Assembly: GCF_030388665.1 (NCBI RefSeq)
Contig: NZ_CP128846.1
Span: forward strand, 5,530,501 to 5,594,500
Length of the DNA: 64,000 nt
Direction of reading: 5' to 3'
From: Streptomyces flavofungini
GTDB lineage: Bacteria; Actinomycetota; Actinomycetes; Streptomycetales; Streptomycetaceae
Part shown: positions 8,193 to 16,618 of the stretch, piece after piece
Position numbering within the stretch: position 1 is the stretch's first letter
Layout: each line of letters opens with the position of its first letter
Translations under genes and position numbers: made by a program
Notes under the pieces: model-generated
Seen by the model: the letters and a program-made list of their open reading frames with translations, nothing else
The model's database searches: none
Told to the model about the DNA's origin: nothing

Positions 8193-8681
8193 TCAGCCCG
8201 TTGTGAGCCGTACCGGCTGCGTGCCCGCGACGAGCGTGGTCAGGGCCTGGTCGAGATGGCGGCCCAGGAACCAGTCGCCGCTGTGGTCGAGGCTGTAGAC
8301 CCGGCCCTCCGCGTCCATGGCGAGCAGCGCCTGCGTCTGTGTCTCCTCACCGATCGGACAGACCTCCGTGCCGAGCGCCCGCCCCAGGTCACCGAGGGTG
8401 CGGGCCATGTGCAGGCCGTACATCGGGTCGAGGTGCAGGGTCGCCGGGGCTATCTGGCGGCCGGGGCCCTGCGGGGTGATGTGCAGCCCGCCGAACTCCG
8501 CCCACGCCTCCACGGCCGCCGGGAACACCGCGTGCTGGTGGCCCGCGGGTGAGGAGTGGCGGCGCAGGACGTCGGCCCAGATCTCGGCCTGCTTGATGTC
8601 CCAGCGGCCCGGCGCCCAGCCCGCCGCGCGCAGGGCGGCGTCGACGGGCACGGGGAAGCGGGTGGAGTGGTCGGTGTGCAT
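8193..8681 (-). CDS. SUKH-3 domain immunity-type protein
   Basis: About 162 residues. The pattern DAALRAAGWAPGR...WADVLRR at the N-terminus, PAAVEAWAEFGGLHI, then GPGRQIAPATLHLDP and the C-terminal GDWFLGRHLDQALTTLV match my picture of SUKH-3 (SMI1/KNR4-fold) proteins, which in other systems bind and neutralise nuclease or deaminase toxins. The start at 8681 has a GGGCC-type weak site; a shorter or longer start is possible. It lies downstream of, and in line with, a YwqJ-like deaminase gene (83-base gap), the usual toxin-then-immunity order. No signal peptide is present, so it acts in the cytosol. Confidence 0.75.
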   Translation of the reverse strand: MHTDHSTRFPVPVDAALRAAGWAPGRWDIKQAEIWADVLRRHSSPAGHQHAVFPAAVEAWAEFGGLHITPQGPGRQIAPATLHLDPMYGLHMARTLGDLGRALGTEVCPIGEETQTQALLAMDAEGRVYSLDHSGDWFLGRHLDQALTTLVAGTQPVRLTTG

Positions 8682-8764
8682 GGCATGGCCCTCGTGGTGC
8701 GGGTGCGGATGGCGGCGGCCGGTGCGTGGGGCACCGGGGGTCGTCAGCTGGTGGGCGCCCCGCG

Positions 8765-9352
8765 TCACGCGTCGGACGCGGTCGGGTCGACGACGCGGAC
8801 GCCGAAGTGTGCGGTGAGGGCGGTGCAGGAGCGGCACGGGCGGGCGAAGGAGCCGTGCAGGGGGTCGCCGTCCTCGCGGATGCGGCGGGTGGTGAGTTTG
8901 GCGTGTTTGAGGGCCTTGCGTGCCTCGCCGTTGGTCATCGGCTTGCGCGCGGCCCGTTTGGAGCGGCCGGCGTCGGCGGTGGTCAGGTGCCGGGAGATGA
9001 GGACGGCCTCCGCGCACCGTCCGGTGAAGCGCTCGCGCTGGCCGCTGGTGAGGGTGTCGAGGAAGTCCTGGACGAGCGGGTGCAGGTCCGGGGGGTCCTC
9101 GCCGCGCCTCGGGGTGCTGGTGAGGGTGGTGCCGCGGACCGAGAGCGCGGCGGCCACGGTGGGCAGGATGCCGTCGCGGCGGTGGTGCAGGACCGGGGCG
9201 CCGACGGGCTCGCTGCTCCAGCCGACGCGCGGGTCCCCTGGCTCGGCGGTGGCGGTCGTCCCGGTGGTCGGGCCGGGTGCCGTGCGGGTGGTTCCGGAGT
9301 CGGTGACAGGTGTGCCGTGCGCGTTGGACATGCCGGTTGGTGCCGTGTGCAT
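8765..9352 (-). CDS. YwqJ-like deaminase domain protein
   Basis: The 195-residue protein has a low-complexity Thr/Pro-rich N-terminus (1-60) and a C-terminal deaminase fold. The zinc-binding and catalytic residues of the YwqJ class are intact: Cys113-Ala-Glu115 in GRCAEAVLIS and Cys173/Cys176 in RPCRSCTAL. Such domains are known as toxin modules of polymorphic toxin systems that deaminate nucleic acid bases or nucleotides; the substrate here is unknown. No signal peptide or trafficking domain is visible, so it may act inside the producer or be carried by another protein. The ATG at 9352 has GGGAGGG nine bases upstream. The SUKH-3 gene follows. Confidence 0.75.
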   Translation of the reverse strand: MHTAPTGMSNAHGTPVTDSGTTRTAPGPTTGTTATAEPGDPRVGWSSEPVGAPVLHHRRDGILPTVAAALSVRGTTLTSTPRRGEDPPDLHPLVQDFLDTLTSGQRERFTGRCAEAVLISRHLTTADAGRSKRAARKPMTNGEARKALKHAKLTTRRIREDGDPLHGSFARPCRSCTALTAHFGVRVVDPTASDA

Positions 9353-9545
9353 GTGGTGTTTCCCTCCCCGTGCCCGCGGTGTCAGCCGCTGGTGCCACGC
9401 CCCCGCGTTGCGGGAACAGACTGCCAAATGGGGCGCGTGGTGCGGAAGCTGGGGCTGTACGACACGCCTGGGTTTCGCCTCTGGGTGACCGGCTCGTGGC
9501 GGGTGGTCACGGTTTCGGGGCCCGGTGACCGGTGTCGTGCTTGCG

Positions 9546-9551
9546 CATAGG
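9546..9551 (+). promoter_or_regulatory. -10-like element of the WHH/SUKH operon
   Basis: TAGGCT at 9546-9551 is the best -10-like site in the 245-base gap between the divergent deaminase and WHH/SUKH genes; the rest of the gap shows no repeat or RNA gene. The WHH/SUKH start at 9598 has GGAGG upstream (around 9582-9588). Confidence 0.3.
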
Positions 9552-9597
9552 CTGTCGATGTCCGTGAACCCCACAGTGCCGCAGGAGGGCATCCGCC

Positions 9598-10587
9598 ATG
9601 ACGCAAGGTCGGCCAGGTCGGCTCGGGCAGCAAGCCGCGCCGCCGAACGCGGCCTACGCCGGGCAGGTGGTCCACTTCCCGGACCCGGTCCGCGCCGCCC
9701 GCCATCCCAGAGGGGTGCGGGTCGACGGTGACGGTTACCCGGACTTCTCGCCGTACGCGCGTGCCGCGGCCGAGATCGCCGAGCCGCCCGAGGGCTTCGG
9801 CGTGGACGAACTGCGCCTCACGGACTACGTCTCGGCGAACGCGGCGCTGGCCGCCTCCGGCCACGAACTGTGGGACACGATCCCCGCGGTCGCGACCCCG
9901 CACGGCTGGACCTGGCACCACGCGCCGCACGGCCGCCGCCTGGAGCTGGTCCCCGTCGAGGTCAAGGCGCTGCTGCGGCACCACGGCGGCATCTCCACGG
10001 CGCCCGTCGACCAGGACAAGCGCGGCACCCGCCCGCTCCAGGAGACCCGCCCGGCGCACCTGGCGCTGCCGAAGGCGGCCGTCGCCGTCACCGAGGGCCA
10101 GATCACGGGTGTCGAGGAGGACCTCGGCTACCGCCTGCCCGGCGCCTACCGCTCCTTCCTGAAGGCGGCGGGCGGCTGCGCACCGGTCGGCACGGCCCTC
10201 GACGCGGAGCTGGGGCTCCTCATCGACCAGCCGTTCTTCACGGTCCGCGACGAGGCCGCGATCAACGACATCCTGTACGTCAACAAGTGCCTGCGCGACC
10301 ACCTCACCAAGGACTACCTGGGCGTGGGCTTCGTGCAGGGCGGTCTGCTCGCCGTGAAGGTCAAGGGCGACCGGATCGGTTCGGTGTGGTTCTGCGCGTA
10401 CGACGACGTGCGCGACGTGGACCCGTCCTGGACGCCCGCCGAGCGCGTGCAGCGCTTGCTGCTGCCGTGCGGCGACGACTTCGACGCCTTCCTCTCCCGG
10501 CTCGCGGGCAGCCCGCCCGAGCTGGAGACCGTGGCGAACCTGATGGTGGACGGCGGCTTCGCGCGCGCCGTCCCGGTGGGGGAGTGA
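9598..10587 (+). CDS. WHH-type HNH/endonuclease VII domain fused to a SUKH-1 domain
   Basis: In 329 residues this protein joins a toxin-type and an immunity-type domain. Residues about 45-132 carry YPDFSPYA, then HGWTWHHAPHGRRLELVP with Trp106-His107-His108, and RHHGG (128-131): the sequence pattern of WHH nucleases of the HNH/endonuclease VII group. Residues about 160-325 look like SUKH-1/SMI1-KNR4: GQITGVEEDLGYRLPGAYRSFLKAAGG, a Trp-Phe strand (GSVWFCAYDD) and a C-terminal helix. A start at ATG 9598 with GGAGG is clear. The stop overlaps or nearly touches the next gene (possible GTGA overlap at 10584), so the two are translationally coupled. Whether the nuclease is active or held silent by its own SUKH half is open. 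Confidence 0.75.
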   Translation: MTQGRPGRLGQQAAPPNAAYAGQVVHFPDPVRAARHPRGVRVDGDGYPDFSPYARAAAEIAEPPEGFGVDELRLTDYVSANAALAASGHELWDTIPAVATPHGWTWHHAPHGRRLELVPVEVKALLRHHGGISTAPVDQDKRGTRPLQETRPAHLALPKAAVAVTEGQITGVEEDLGYRLPGAYRSFLKAAGGCAPVGTALDAELGLLIDQPFFTVRDEAAINDILYVNKCLRDHLTKDYLGVGFVQGGLLAVKVKGDRIGSVWFCAYDDVRDVDPSWTPAERVQRLLLPCGDDFDAFLSRLAGSPPELETVANLMVDGGFARAVPVGE

Positions 10588-10595
10588 GCGATCCG

Positions 10596-13500
10596 ATGGT
10601 GACCTTCGCGCAGGCGCAGGAGCGCGCCGAGGAATGGATCAACGGTGACGTGCCCGGGCCCGGCCACCGCGAGGTGCGGGTGCGGGAGTTCGAGCTCGGC
10701 TTCGTCGTGTGGGCGGAGGACCGCGAGGGTGGCCCCCGCTCGGACGGCGGCCACCAACGGCTCGTCATCGCCCGGGACAGCGGCGAGGCCACGCTGTGGC
10801 CCGCGCTGCCGGTGGGCGAGGTGATCCGCCGCTACGAGGAGGAGTACGGCGTGCCGGAGGCGGCGCCCGAACCGGCCCCCGAGCCCCCGCAGCGGATGGA
10901 CCTGAACCAGACGTCGTTCCTGTTGAGCCCCCCGGAGTGGCTCCAGGAGGCGGCGGACAAGCTGGGGATCCCGGACCGGCGCTCCGGCAGCTCCGGCAGC
11001 GGGGACGCCCAGGGCGCGGCCGGTGCTTCCGGGGCGGCTGGTGCTCCTGGCGTTTCCGGGCAGTCCGAGGGCGAGCCGCTTCCGACGATGGCCGGGCCCG
11101 GTCCCGCGGCCGCGCAGCCCGCTCCTGGCGGGCCCGACGGCGGTACGCCGTGGCCCTCGGCCGGGACGCCGGGCGACGAGCCGGGCGCCGGGGCCGGTGG
11201 CGGCGGGGCGGCGCCGGGTGTGCCCGCGTCGGCGACGCCGTGGGCCGGTACGGACACCAACACCGACGCCGACGACGTGGCGGTGCCGCTGCCCGCCACG
11301 GTGTTCTCGCCGCCGCTGACGTTCGACGGCGGCGACGGCGACGAGGAGCAGCCGCCCGCCGCGCCCCCCGAGGCCAAGACCGCGCTGATGTCCGGCGGCA
11401 GCCAGCTCCCGAAGACGGCCATCGCGCCCGCCCTCGACGAGCCGGTGCCCGGCGCGCCGGGAGCCGGTCCGCACCTGCCGCCGCCCGCGGGTGCGGCGGT
11501 GACGGGGCCCGACGTGCCGCCGCCGCCCGCGGGGTACGCCCCCGCCGGTTCCCCACCGCCGCCCGCCGGTCCGCCGGCCGGTGGCCCGAACCTGCCGCCG
11601 CCTCCTGCGGGTTCGGCGGTGAGCGGTCCCAACATGCCGCCGCCCCCGACCGGTTCGGGAGCGGGTGCCGCGCCCCCGTACGGATATCCGCAGGGGCCGG
11701 ACGCGTCCGGCGCGGGGGCTCCCAGCGCCCCTGGCGCGCCTGCCGCTCCCGCCGGGAGTACGCCGCCTCCGGGCGCGCAGCCCGCTCCTGGTGCTCCCGC
11801 GCCGGGGGACACACCGCCGCCGGCCGGGGCCGGTGCTCCGGGCGCGCCCGCGGGTGGCTACGTACCGACGCAGCTGATGTCGCCGCTCGGCCCGGACGGA
11901 CAGACTCCTGGCGCCCCCGGTGCACCTGGCGCGCCTGCCGCGCCCGCGGCTCCCGGTGCGCCCGCGGCTCCCGGTGCGCCCGCGGCTCCCGGTGCGCCCG
12001 CGGCTCCCGGTACGCCCGGCGCTCCGCAGCCTCCTGGTGCTCCCGGTGCTCCGGGTACGCCCCCCGGTGGGGTGCATCACGCGGCGACGATGCTGGCCGA
12101 CCCGAGCCTGGGTGGCGGTGTGAAGCCTCCGGGTGCGCCGGGTGCTCCTGGTGCGCCCGGGGCCCCGCAGCCTCCCGGTGCGCCCGGTGCGCCCGGTGCT
12201 CCTGGTGCGCCGGGCGCACCGCAGCCCCCCGGTCCGCCCGGTGCTCCCGGCACGCCTCCCGGTGGCGTGCACCACGCCGCGACGATGCTGGCCGACCCGA
12301 GCCTCGGTGGCGGCCTGAAGCCTCCTGGTGCTCCTGGTGCTCCTGGTGCTCCTGGTGCGCCCGGCGCCCCGCAGCCTCCCGGCCCGCCCGGAGCCCCCGG
12401 TGCGCCCCAGGCCCCCGGTGCGCCCGGCGCCCCCGGCGCTCCGGGCGGCGGCGTCCACCACGCCGCCACCATGCTCGCGGGCCCGGCCGTCGGCGGTCCC
12501 GGCGCGCCCATGCCGCCGGGTGCTCCCGGCGCACCCGGTATGCCCGGCGCCCCCGGCGCGCCCCTGCCTCCCGGCGTGCCCGGTGGTCCGGGCGCCCCCG
12601 GCATGCCCCCGCCCGCCCAGGGCATGGGCCCCGGCCAGTCGTACGGCTACCCCCAGCCGCCGACCGGCCAGCCGACCGTCGGGCCCGGCTACCAGGCCGT
12701 GCTGCGCTACCGCGCGCCCGACGGCTCCGAGCAGCAGGTCATCCGGCGCTCGGCGCCCGGGACGCCGCACCCGGAGTGGCAGATCTTCCACGAGCTGCGC
12801 TCCATGAACATCCCGCCGGACCAGGTCCTCGAACTCCACACCGAGCTGGAGTCCTGCGACCTGCCGGGCGCGTACTGCGCGCGGATGATCCGGGAGACCT
12901 GGCCGCAGGCGCGCATCACCTCGATCGCGCCCTACGGCAAGGACCACGCGTCGCGGCAGCAGGGCATGCACCAACTGCTCGCGCACCAGGGCGAGCTGCA
13001 CCAGGTCGCCGACGGTCCCGCGCGCCCCGCGCCGGTGCGCGCGCCGCTGCCGCAGGTGCCGCCCGCGCCCGCGGTGCCGCCGGAGGGCGTGGCCCAGGAG
13101 CTCGCGGGGGCGTTCGGCCCCGGCGTGTTCCGGTTCGACCAGCGGGCGGTGTCCCGTCAGGGCGTGCCGGACGTGGTGGCCCACACCCTCGTCGTGGCCG
13201 GGCTCCCGGTCGACTTCGGGCCGTTCTTCTGGGCGCAGGCCCAGCCGGGGCGGCCGGTGCCCACGCTGGCCGAGATGGCGCAGGAGCGGGGTGTGCAGCC
13301 CGCGTCGGACGCCGGTTCGTACCTGGTCATGGGCAGTGACTTCGGACGGGCGATCTGCGTCCAGTACGGCACCGCGAACATCGTGGCGGTGCCGGTGGAG
13401 GCGGGTCCCGCCGCCGCCCCCGTGCCGCCGCAGTTCGTGAACACGGGCCTGCCCGAGTTCACCCGCTGCCTCGGGCTCCTCGGCCGCATGTGGCGGCTGC

Positions 13501-13643
13501 GCTACGGACTCAACCAGGAGCAGGCGGGCCGCTGGACCGTCGACTTCCAGACCCAGCTCGCCGCGCTCGACCCGGCCGCGCTCGCCTCGCCGGAGAGCTG
13601 GTGGTCGGTGCTGCTCGAGCAGATGTGGGACGGACTCCTGTAA
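10596..13643 (+). CDS. YrhB/Imm35-like, collagen-like, XOO_2897-like deaminase and SUKH-4 multidomain protein
   Basis: This 1015-residue protein has four parts. Residues 1-90 resemble the YrhB/Imm35 immunity domain (VTFAQAQERAEEWING, VREFELGFVVWAED). Residues 90-690 are Pro/Gly/Ala-rich, with GAPGAPGAP triplets of collagen type (about 435-675) broken by three copies of VHHAATMLA. Residues about 695-780 match a nucleic-acid deaminase: His725-Pro-Glu727 and Cys754-DLPGAY-Cys761, then WPQARITSIAPYG. Residues about 820-1015 resemble SUKH-4 (FRFDQRAVSRQGVPD, GSYLVMGSDFGRAICV). ATG 10596 is chosen; GTG 10584, overlapping the previous stop as GTGA, is an alternative. A strong terminator follows. Domain names are by motif only. 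Confidence 0.75.
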   Translation: MVTFAQAQERAEEWINGDVPGPGHREVRVREFELGFVVWAEDREGGPRSDGGHQRLVIARDSGEATLWPALPVGEVIRRYEEEYGVPEAAPEPAPEPPQRMDLNQTSFLLSPPEWLQEAADKLGIPDRRSGSSGSGDAQGAAGASGAAGAPGVSGQSEGEPLPTMAGPGPAAAQPAPGGPDGGTPWPSAGTPGDEPGAGAGGGGAAPGVPASATPWAGTDTNTDADDVAVPLPATVFSPPLTFDGGDGDEEQPPAAPPEAKTALMSGGSQLPKTAIAPALDEPVPGAPGAGPHLPPPAGAAVTGPDVPPPPAGYAPAGSPPPPAGPPAGGPNLPPPPAGSAVSGPNMPPPPTGSGAGAAPPYGYPQGPDASGAGAPSAPGAPAAPAGSTPPPGAQPAPGAPAPGDTPPPAGAGAPGAPAGGYVPTQLMSPLGPDGQTPGAPGAPGAPAAPAAPGAPAAPGAPAAPGAPAAPGTPGAPQPPGAPGAPGTPPGGVHHAATMLADPSLGGGVKPPGAPGAPGAPGAPQPPGAPGAPGAPGAPGAPQPPGPPGAPGTPPGGVHHAATMLADPSLGGGLKPPGAPGAPGAPGAPGAPQPPGPPGAPGAPQAPGAPGAPGAPGGGVHHAATMLAGPAVGGPGAPMPPGAPGAPGMPGAPGAPLPPGVPGGPGAPGMPPPAQGMGPGQSYGYPQPPTGQPTVGPGYQAVLRYRAPDGSEQQVIRRSAPGTPHPEWQIFHELRSMNIPPDQVLELHTELESCDLPGAYCARMIRETWPQARITSIAPYGKDHASRQQGMHQLLAHQGELHQVADGPARPAPVRAPLPQVPPAPAVPPEGVAQELAGAFGPGVFRFDQRAVSRQGVPDVVAHTLVVAGLPVDFGPFFWAQAQPGRPVPTLAEMAQERGVQPASDAGSYLVMGSDFGRAICVQYGTANIVAVPVEAGPAAAPVPPQFVNTGLPEFTRCLGLLGRMWRLRYGLNQEQAGRWTVDFQTQLAALDPAALASPESWWSVLLEQMWDGLL
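12065..12480. repeat. Three long coding repeats with GVHHAATML peptide
   Basis: DNA units of roughly 190 bases recur, each centred on a segment encoding VHHAATML (at 12072, 12267 and 12452) followed by GAP-type triplets. The first two copies are also alike beyond that (ADPSLGGG plus V/L then KPPGAPGAP), pointing to recent internal duplication. Confidence 0.8.
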
Positions 13644-13672
13644 CCCGTACGAGGCACTGGGAAACAGCTGAA

Positions 13673-13709
13673 CGAGGCGTCCGACCTGGGCATCAGGTCG
13701 GACGCCTCG
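13673..13709 (+). terminator. Terminator after the SUKH-4 protein gene
   Basis: A perfect 15-bp stem (13673-13687 with 13695-13709) and a seven-base loop lie 30 bases past the stop codon. Confidence 0.85.
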
Positions 13710-13860
13710 CTCGTGCGCGCTCGCGTACGCGGGTGGCTCGGAGGGCTCGCTCAGAGCTTCGTCGCACTGCGGAACGACAACTCGATTCCGACTTCTGACC
13801 CCAATTGACGCATCCTTGACCGGATGGGGCGGGCGGAGTGTCGCGTTATGACCACTTCCG

Positions 13861-13874
13861 CTTGATCCATCAAG
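13861..13874. promoter_or_regulatory. Palindrome upstream of the coiled-coil gene
   Basis: CTTGATCCATCAAG (six-base arms, CC centre) lies 73 bases before the start codon at 13947, in a 300-base gap that otherwise holds a terminator and TTGACC/TTGACG -35-like hexamers (13805 and 13817). It looks like an operator for a dimeric repressor; the protein is unknown. Confidence 0.35.
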
Positions 13875-13946
13875 ATGTGCGCCAATCGCGTTGTACGCGG
13901 TCGGCGTGACGGCGAGAGTCTGTGTGGGCGAAAGAGGGGATCAAGG

Positions 13947-14900
13947 ATGAGCGGCAGCGGTGTGTCGGTATCACCTCATGGCTTCGTCGCCGTGCGCGGG
14001 CGCGGCTACCGTCCCGGGCAGGTGGACGTCTACGCCGACGCCCTGTCCCGGGACCGCGACGCGGCGTGGGAGCGGGCCGCCCGCCTCACCGTCCTCGCGA
14101 AGGAGATGGACGCGGAGGCCGCGCACATGCGCGAGGTCGTCGCGCGGCTCGCTCCGCAGACGTACGAGTCGCTGGGGCAGCGCGCGCAGTACCTGCTCGC
14201 GCTGGCCGAGGAGGAGGCCGCGGCCGTGCGGGACGGGGCGGCGGCCGCGGCGCGCGAGACCGAGGAGGCCACCGCCGCGGGCGCGGCGGCGCTCGCAGGG
14301 GCCGCGCGGGCGTACGCCGACTCGGTGTGCGGCGAGGCGGAGGAGCGGGCCCGGCAGCGGCTGCTGGCGGACGGCGCCGCCGCGGACGAGGTGCGCCTCG
14401 CCGCCCGTACGGACGCCAAGCAGTGGCGCGGCGAGGCGCTGGCCGCGCTGCGGGACATGCGGCAGCGCACCAGTGGGCTCCTCGCCGACCTGGAGAAGGA
14501 GCACGCCGAGCGCTGGGACGCCGCCGAGCGGGAGATCGCCGAGCGGGAGGCCGAGGCCGAGGCGCGGGAGGCGTCCCTCGTCGCCGCCGCCGAGGCCCGC
14601 CTCGCCGAGGCCGAACGGGCCAGGGCCGAGGCCGAGGAGGCCGCGCGGCACGGGCAGGAGGACGCGGAGGCGCGCGCCGCGGACGTGCTCGCGCGGGCGC
14701 GGATGCGCGAGGAGCGGATCGGGCGGGAGACGGAGCGGATCCTGCGGGAGCACGGGGAGCGGTGGGACGAGGTGCGGGCGCACATGGACCATGTGCGCAG
14801 CAGCCTCTCCGCGCTCACCGGGCGGGACGCCCAGGAGGACGGCCCGCGCCCCGGCGACCCCGGCACGGTGCCGGGGCCCGCCCCGGGCACGGACTCCTGA
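13947..14900 (+). CDS. Coiled-coil 'cellulose-binding' family protein
   Basis: The 317-residue protein starts with a DivIVA-like head (residues about 10-60: FVAVRGRGYRPGQVDVYADALSRDRD), after which nearly everything to residue 290 is Ala/Glu/Arg-rich heptad coiled coil. Streptomyces proteins of this kind are often labelled cellulose-binding and are relatives of the polarity and cytoskeleton coiled-coil group (DivIVA, Scy, FilP); a structural role near the hyphal tip or wall is therefore plausible but not shown. The Pro/Gly tail is disordered. ATG 13947 follows a GAGGGG about seven to twelve bases upstream. It stands alone, convergent with the symporter operon. Confidence 0.75.
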   Translation: MSGSGVSVSPHGFVAVRGRGYRPGQVDVYADALSRDRDAAWERAARLTVLAKEMDAEAAHMREVVARLAPQTYESLGQRAQYLLALAEEEAAAVRDGAAAAARETEEATAAGAAALAGAARAYADSVCGEAEERARQRLLADGAAADEVRLAARTDAKQWRGEALAALRDMRQRTSGLLADLEKEHAERWDAAEREIAEREAEAEAREASLVAAAEARLAEAERARAEAEEAARHGQEDAEARAADVLARARMREERIGRETERILREHGERWDEVRAHMDHVRSSLSALTGRDAQEDGPRPGDPGTVPGPAPGTDS

Positions 14901-15004
14901 CCCCCGGCGGCAACCGTCCGTCCCCGCCGCGCGGGCGCTTCCCCCGGGGCGCCGGGAAGCAGCCGAGCTCTGCGGGCGGGTGGGACGCGCTCCCGAGGCG
15001 GGGC

Positions 15005-16618
15005 TCACCGGCCGCGCGTCCCGCGGGCCCCCGCGAGTATGAACGGTTCCACCGCCTCGTACCGGGCCCGTTGTTCGCGTTGGACGCAGGGGCGGGAGGT
15101 GATCGTGCCCAGCCAGCCGAGGAGGAAGCCGAGGGGGATGGAGGCGATGCCGGTGGTGGTGAAGGGGAACCAGTTGAAGTCGTGGGTGGGGAAGGCGGAG
15201 TTGGGGGAGCCGGAGACCAGGTTGGTGCCGGTCATGAGCACGGCGCAGCCGACCGTGCCGCCGATGAGGGTCCACAGCAGTCCCGCCCGGGTGAAGCGGC
15301 GCCAGAACAGGGTGTAGATCAGCGCGGGCGCGAGCACGGACGCGCCGAGGCAGAACGACAGGGTCACCAGCGGCTGGAGGCTGCGGTCCTGGATGAGGAC
15401 GGCGAGGGTGATCGCGACGGCGCCCACGGCGAGCGCGCAGCCGCGGGCGAGCGTCATCTCCCTGCGGGGCGCCAGATCGCGGCGGCAGGCCGCGAACACG
15501 TCGTGCGCCAGGGAGTTGGCGCAGGCCAGGATCATCCCGGCCACGGACGCGAGCAGCGTCAGGAAGATGGCGGTGGCGACCGTTGTGAAGAGCAGGGTCT
15601 CGGCACTGGACGCGTCCGCGCCGAACACCGCCCGCGTGCCCAGGAGATACGCCGTGTTGCCCTGCGCGTCGTGCGCCGCGACCGCCGCCCGCCCGAGCAT
15701 CGCCGTCGTACCGAATCCGATCACCGTGATGACGAGGACGAACAGCGCGATCGAGGACACCGCCCAGGACAGGGAGCGTCTGATCTCGGGGGCGCTGCGC
15801 GCCGTGTACATGCGCATGGTGATGTGCGGCAGGCACGCCCCGCCGAGCACCACCGTCAGCTCGGAGCTGATCATGTCGAGGCGGGGTGCCGCGCCCCCGT
15901 CGAACTGCAGCCCCGGCTGGAGGTAGGCGGGGCCCAGATCGCTGCCGTGGCGCGCGGCGGCGAGCAGCGCCCCGGGGTCCCAGTCGAAGCGCCGCAGGAT
16001 CAGCACGGCGACCACCGTCCCCGACCCGAGCAGGATCACCATCTTGAGGATCTGGATGAGGGCGGTGCCCTTCATGCCCCCGATCGCCGCGTAGCTGATC
16101 ATCAGCGCCCCGAGCGCGATCACGCACCCGGTCTTCAGGCCGGGGCTGGAGAAACCCAGGACGAACGCCAGCAGGTCGCCCGCGCCCGCCAGTTGGACCA
16201 GCATGAGGGGCAGCAGCGCGGCCAGCGTCGCCGCGCATGCGGTCACGCGCACCACCCTGCCGGGCATCCGGCGCGCGAGCACGTCCCCCATCGTGAACTT
16301 GCCCGCGTTCCTGAGGGGTTCGGCCAGCAGGAACATCAGCAGCATCAGGGAGAGCGACGTGCTGAGGGCGAGGACCACGCCGTCGTAGCCGAGCAGCGCG
16401 ATGACGCCGGTCGTGCCGAGCACGGACGCGGCGGAGATGTAGTCGCCCGCGATGGCGAGGCCGTTGCGCAGCGGCGTGAGGGCGCCGTACCCGGTGTAGA
16501 ACTCGCCGAGCCCGTCGCGGTCCGGACCCGTCATCACGCACAGCAGCAGCGTCAGCGTGACGACGGCCGTGAACGCCACCAGGGTCAGGCTCTGGGTCGT
16601 GTCAGCGGCGGTGGTCAC
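15005..16618 (-). CDS. Sodium:solute symporter family permease (acetate/monocarboxylate type)
   Basis: The 537-residue protein has about 13 hydrophobic segments over its whole length and the SSS family layout, with GDYISAASVLGTTGVIALLGYDG near the N-terminus, the sodium-site region, and GGMKGTALIQILKMVILLG. Such carriers take up acetate, pyruvate or similar acids with sodium (ActP/MctC group); the substrate is inferred from the partner gene. It starts at a GTG and overlaps the DUF485 gene upstream by 17 bases, so the two are co-translated. It converges on the coiled-coil gene. Confidence 0.88.
   Translation of the reverse strand: MTTAADTTQSLTLVAFTAVVTLTLLLCVMTGPDRDGLGEFYTGYGALTPLRNGLAIAGDYISAASVLGTTGVIALLGYDGVVLALSTSLSLMLLMFLLAEPLRNAGKFTMGDVLARRMPGRVVRVTACAATLAALLPLMLVQLAGAGDLLAFVLGFSSPGLKTGCVIALGALMISYAAIGGMKGTALIQILKMVILLGSGTVVAVLILRRFDWDPGALLAAARHGSDLGPAYLQPGLQFDGGAAPRLDMISSELTVVLGGACLPHITMRMYTARSAPEIRRSLSWAVSSIALFVLVITVIGFGTTAMLGRAAVAAHDAQGNTAYLLGTRAVFGADASSAETLLFTTVATAIFLTLLASVAGMILACANSLAHDVFAACRRDLAPRREMTLARGCALAVGAVAITLAVLIQDRSLQPLVTLSFCLGASVLAPALIYTLFWRRFTRAGLLWTLIGGTVGCAVLMTGTNLVSGSPNSAFPTHDFNWFPFTTTGIASIPLGFLLGWLGTITSRPCVQREQRARYEAVEPFILAGARGTRGR

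Noticed and set aside
11900..12620. Repeat array that might be taken for CRISPR
   Set aside because: Units vary, are in frame, encode GAP triplets and lack regular spacers.
10314..13184. A 956-codon minus-strand frame opposite the collagen-like protein
   Set aside because: Mirror of the GC-rich repeats; the plus strand has domain motifs and a terminator in the right direction.
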